The notes beneath the pieces are model-generated. The model was not told the DNA's origin. It saw nothing but the letters and a program-made list of their open reading frames with translations, and did not search any database. A program made the position numbers and the translations under genes. A stretch of DNA of 64,000 bases, taken from NCBI RefSeq assembly GCF_964340395.1, contig NC_135559.1, positions 3,919,001-3,983,000 on the forward strand, read 5' to 3'. This document shows, one piece after another, positions 63,660-64,000 of the stretch (its first letter is position 1; each line of letters starts with the position of its first letter). Origin of the DNA: Glandiceps talaboti. Its lineage: Eukaryota; Hemichordata; Enteropneusta; Spengelidae.

Positions 63660-64000
63660 ACGAGGGTAGATGAGAGGGAGTAGATAACAGACGAGAGGGT
63701 GTATATGAGAGGGTGTAGACGAGAGAGTGTAGACAAGAGAGTGTAGATGAGAGGGTGTAGATGAGAGGGTGTAGACGAGAGGGTGTAGACGAGAGAGTGT
63801 AGATGAGGGGGTGTAGACGAGAGGATGTAGACGAGAGGGTGTAGACGAGAGAGTATAGACGAAAGGGTGTAGACGAGAGGGTGTAGATGAGAGGGTGTAG
63901 ACGAGAGGGTGTAGACGAGAGAGTGTAGATGAGAGGGTGTAGACGAAAGGGTGTAGACGAGAGAGTGTAGACGAGAGGGTGTAGATGAGAGGGTGTAGAC
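63660..64000. repeat. 14-bp minisatellite running off the window
   Basis: Unit GTAGA(C/T)GAGAGGGT, over 20 copies with one- or two-base variants, continuing past 64000. It lies in the intron after exon 4 of the Rac-like gene. A poly-G run (about 63594-63606) and GGACGGACGG-like bases precede it. Confidence 0.95.

Overview
This is a window of animal nuclear DNA. It is AT-rich, its genes are cut by many GT-AG introns, and it is full of microsatellites, minisatellites, small inverted-repeat transposons and a tRNA-derived SINE. The proteins stay close to human orthologues (WDFY2 comes out at 400 codons, the human length). The repeat style suggests a marine invertebrate, but I cannot name the phylum. 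There is no sign of prokaryotic genes, CRISPR or retroviral elements.

Six host genes were rebuilt exon by exon, with reading frame checked across each junction. WDFY2 (+, 1108-14116) is a WD40/FYVE endosomal protein. MOSPD1-like (-, 25615-31257) is an MSP-domain ER membrane protein. ZRSR2 (+, 32241-40738) is the U2AF35-related splicing factor. AP-1 sigma adaptin (-, 43458-49882) has two alternative last exons. DHRS12 (+, 50352-56695) is a short-chain dehydrogenase. A Rac-like Rho GTPase (+, 60835 onward) runs off the right edge. MOSPD1/ZRSR2 and AP1S/DHRS12 are head-to-head pairs with short shared promoters. WDFY2/MOSPD1 and ZRSR2/AP1S are tail-to-tail.

Main observations: (1) WDFY2 intron 4 has the signature of a minor-spliceosome (U12) intron, and the gene for ZRSR2, a U12 3' splice-site factor, lies in the same window. 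(2) The AP-1 sigma gene has two same-length terminal exons giving different C-terminal tails. (3) Perfect or near TGACGTCA (CRE/ATF) sites sit upstream of all six genes. (4) The gene set joins two human neighbourhoods, WDFY2-DHRS12 (13q14.3) and ZRSR2-AP1S2 (Xp22.2). (5) Several small non-autonomous DNA transposon families can be defined by their target-site duplications: TA, TTAA, and a family starting TAGTCT with 9-bp duplications. (6) There are two partial exon duplications, in WDFY2 and DHRS12.

Region by region: 1-1107 upstream sequence with GAT/GTG microsatellites; 1108-14116 WDFY2, with tandem repeats in introns 1, 2, 4 and 9; 14117-25614 gene-poor, with MITEs and minisatellites; 25615-41080 MOSPD1 and ZRSR2; 41081-43457 a spacer with two MITEs; 43458-56695 AP1S and DHRS12; 56696-59760 a spacer with one unexplained open exon-like stretch; 59761-64000 the Rac-like gene, with tetranucleotide arrays in its introns and a 14-bp minisatellite at the edge.
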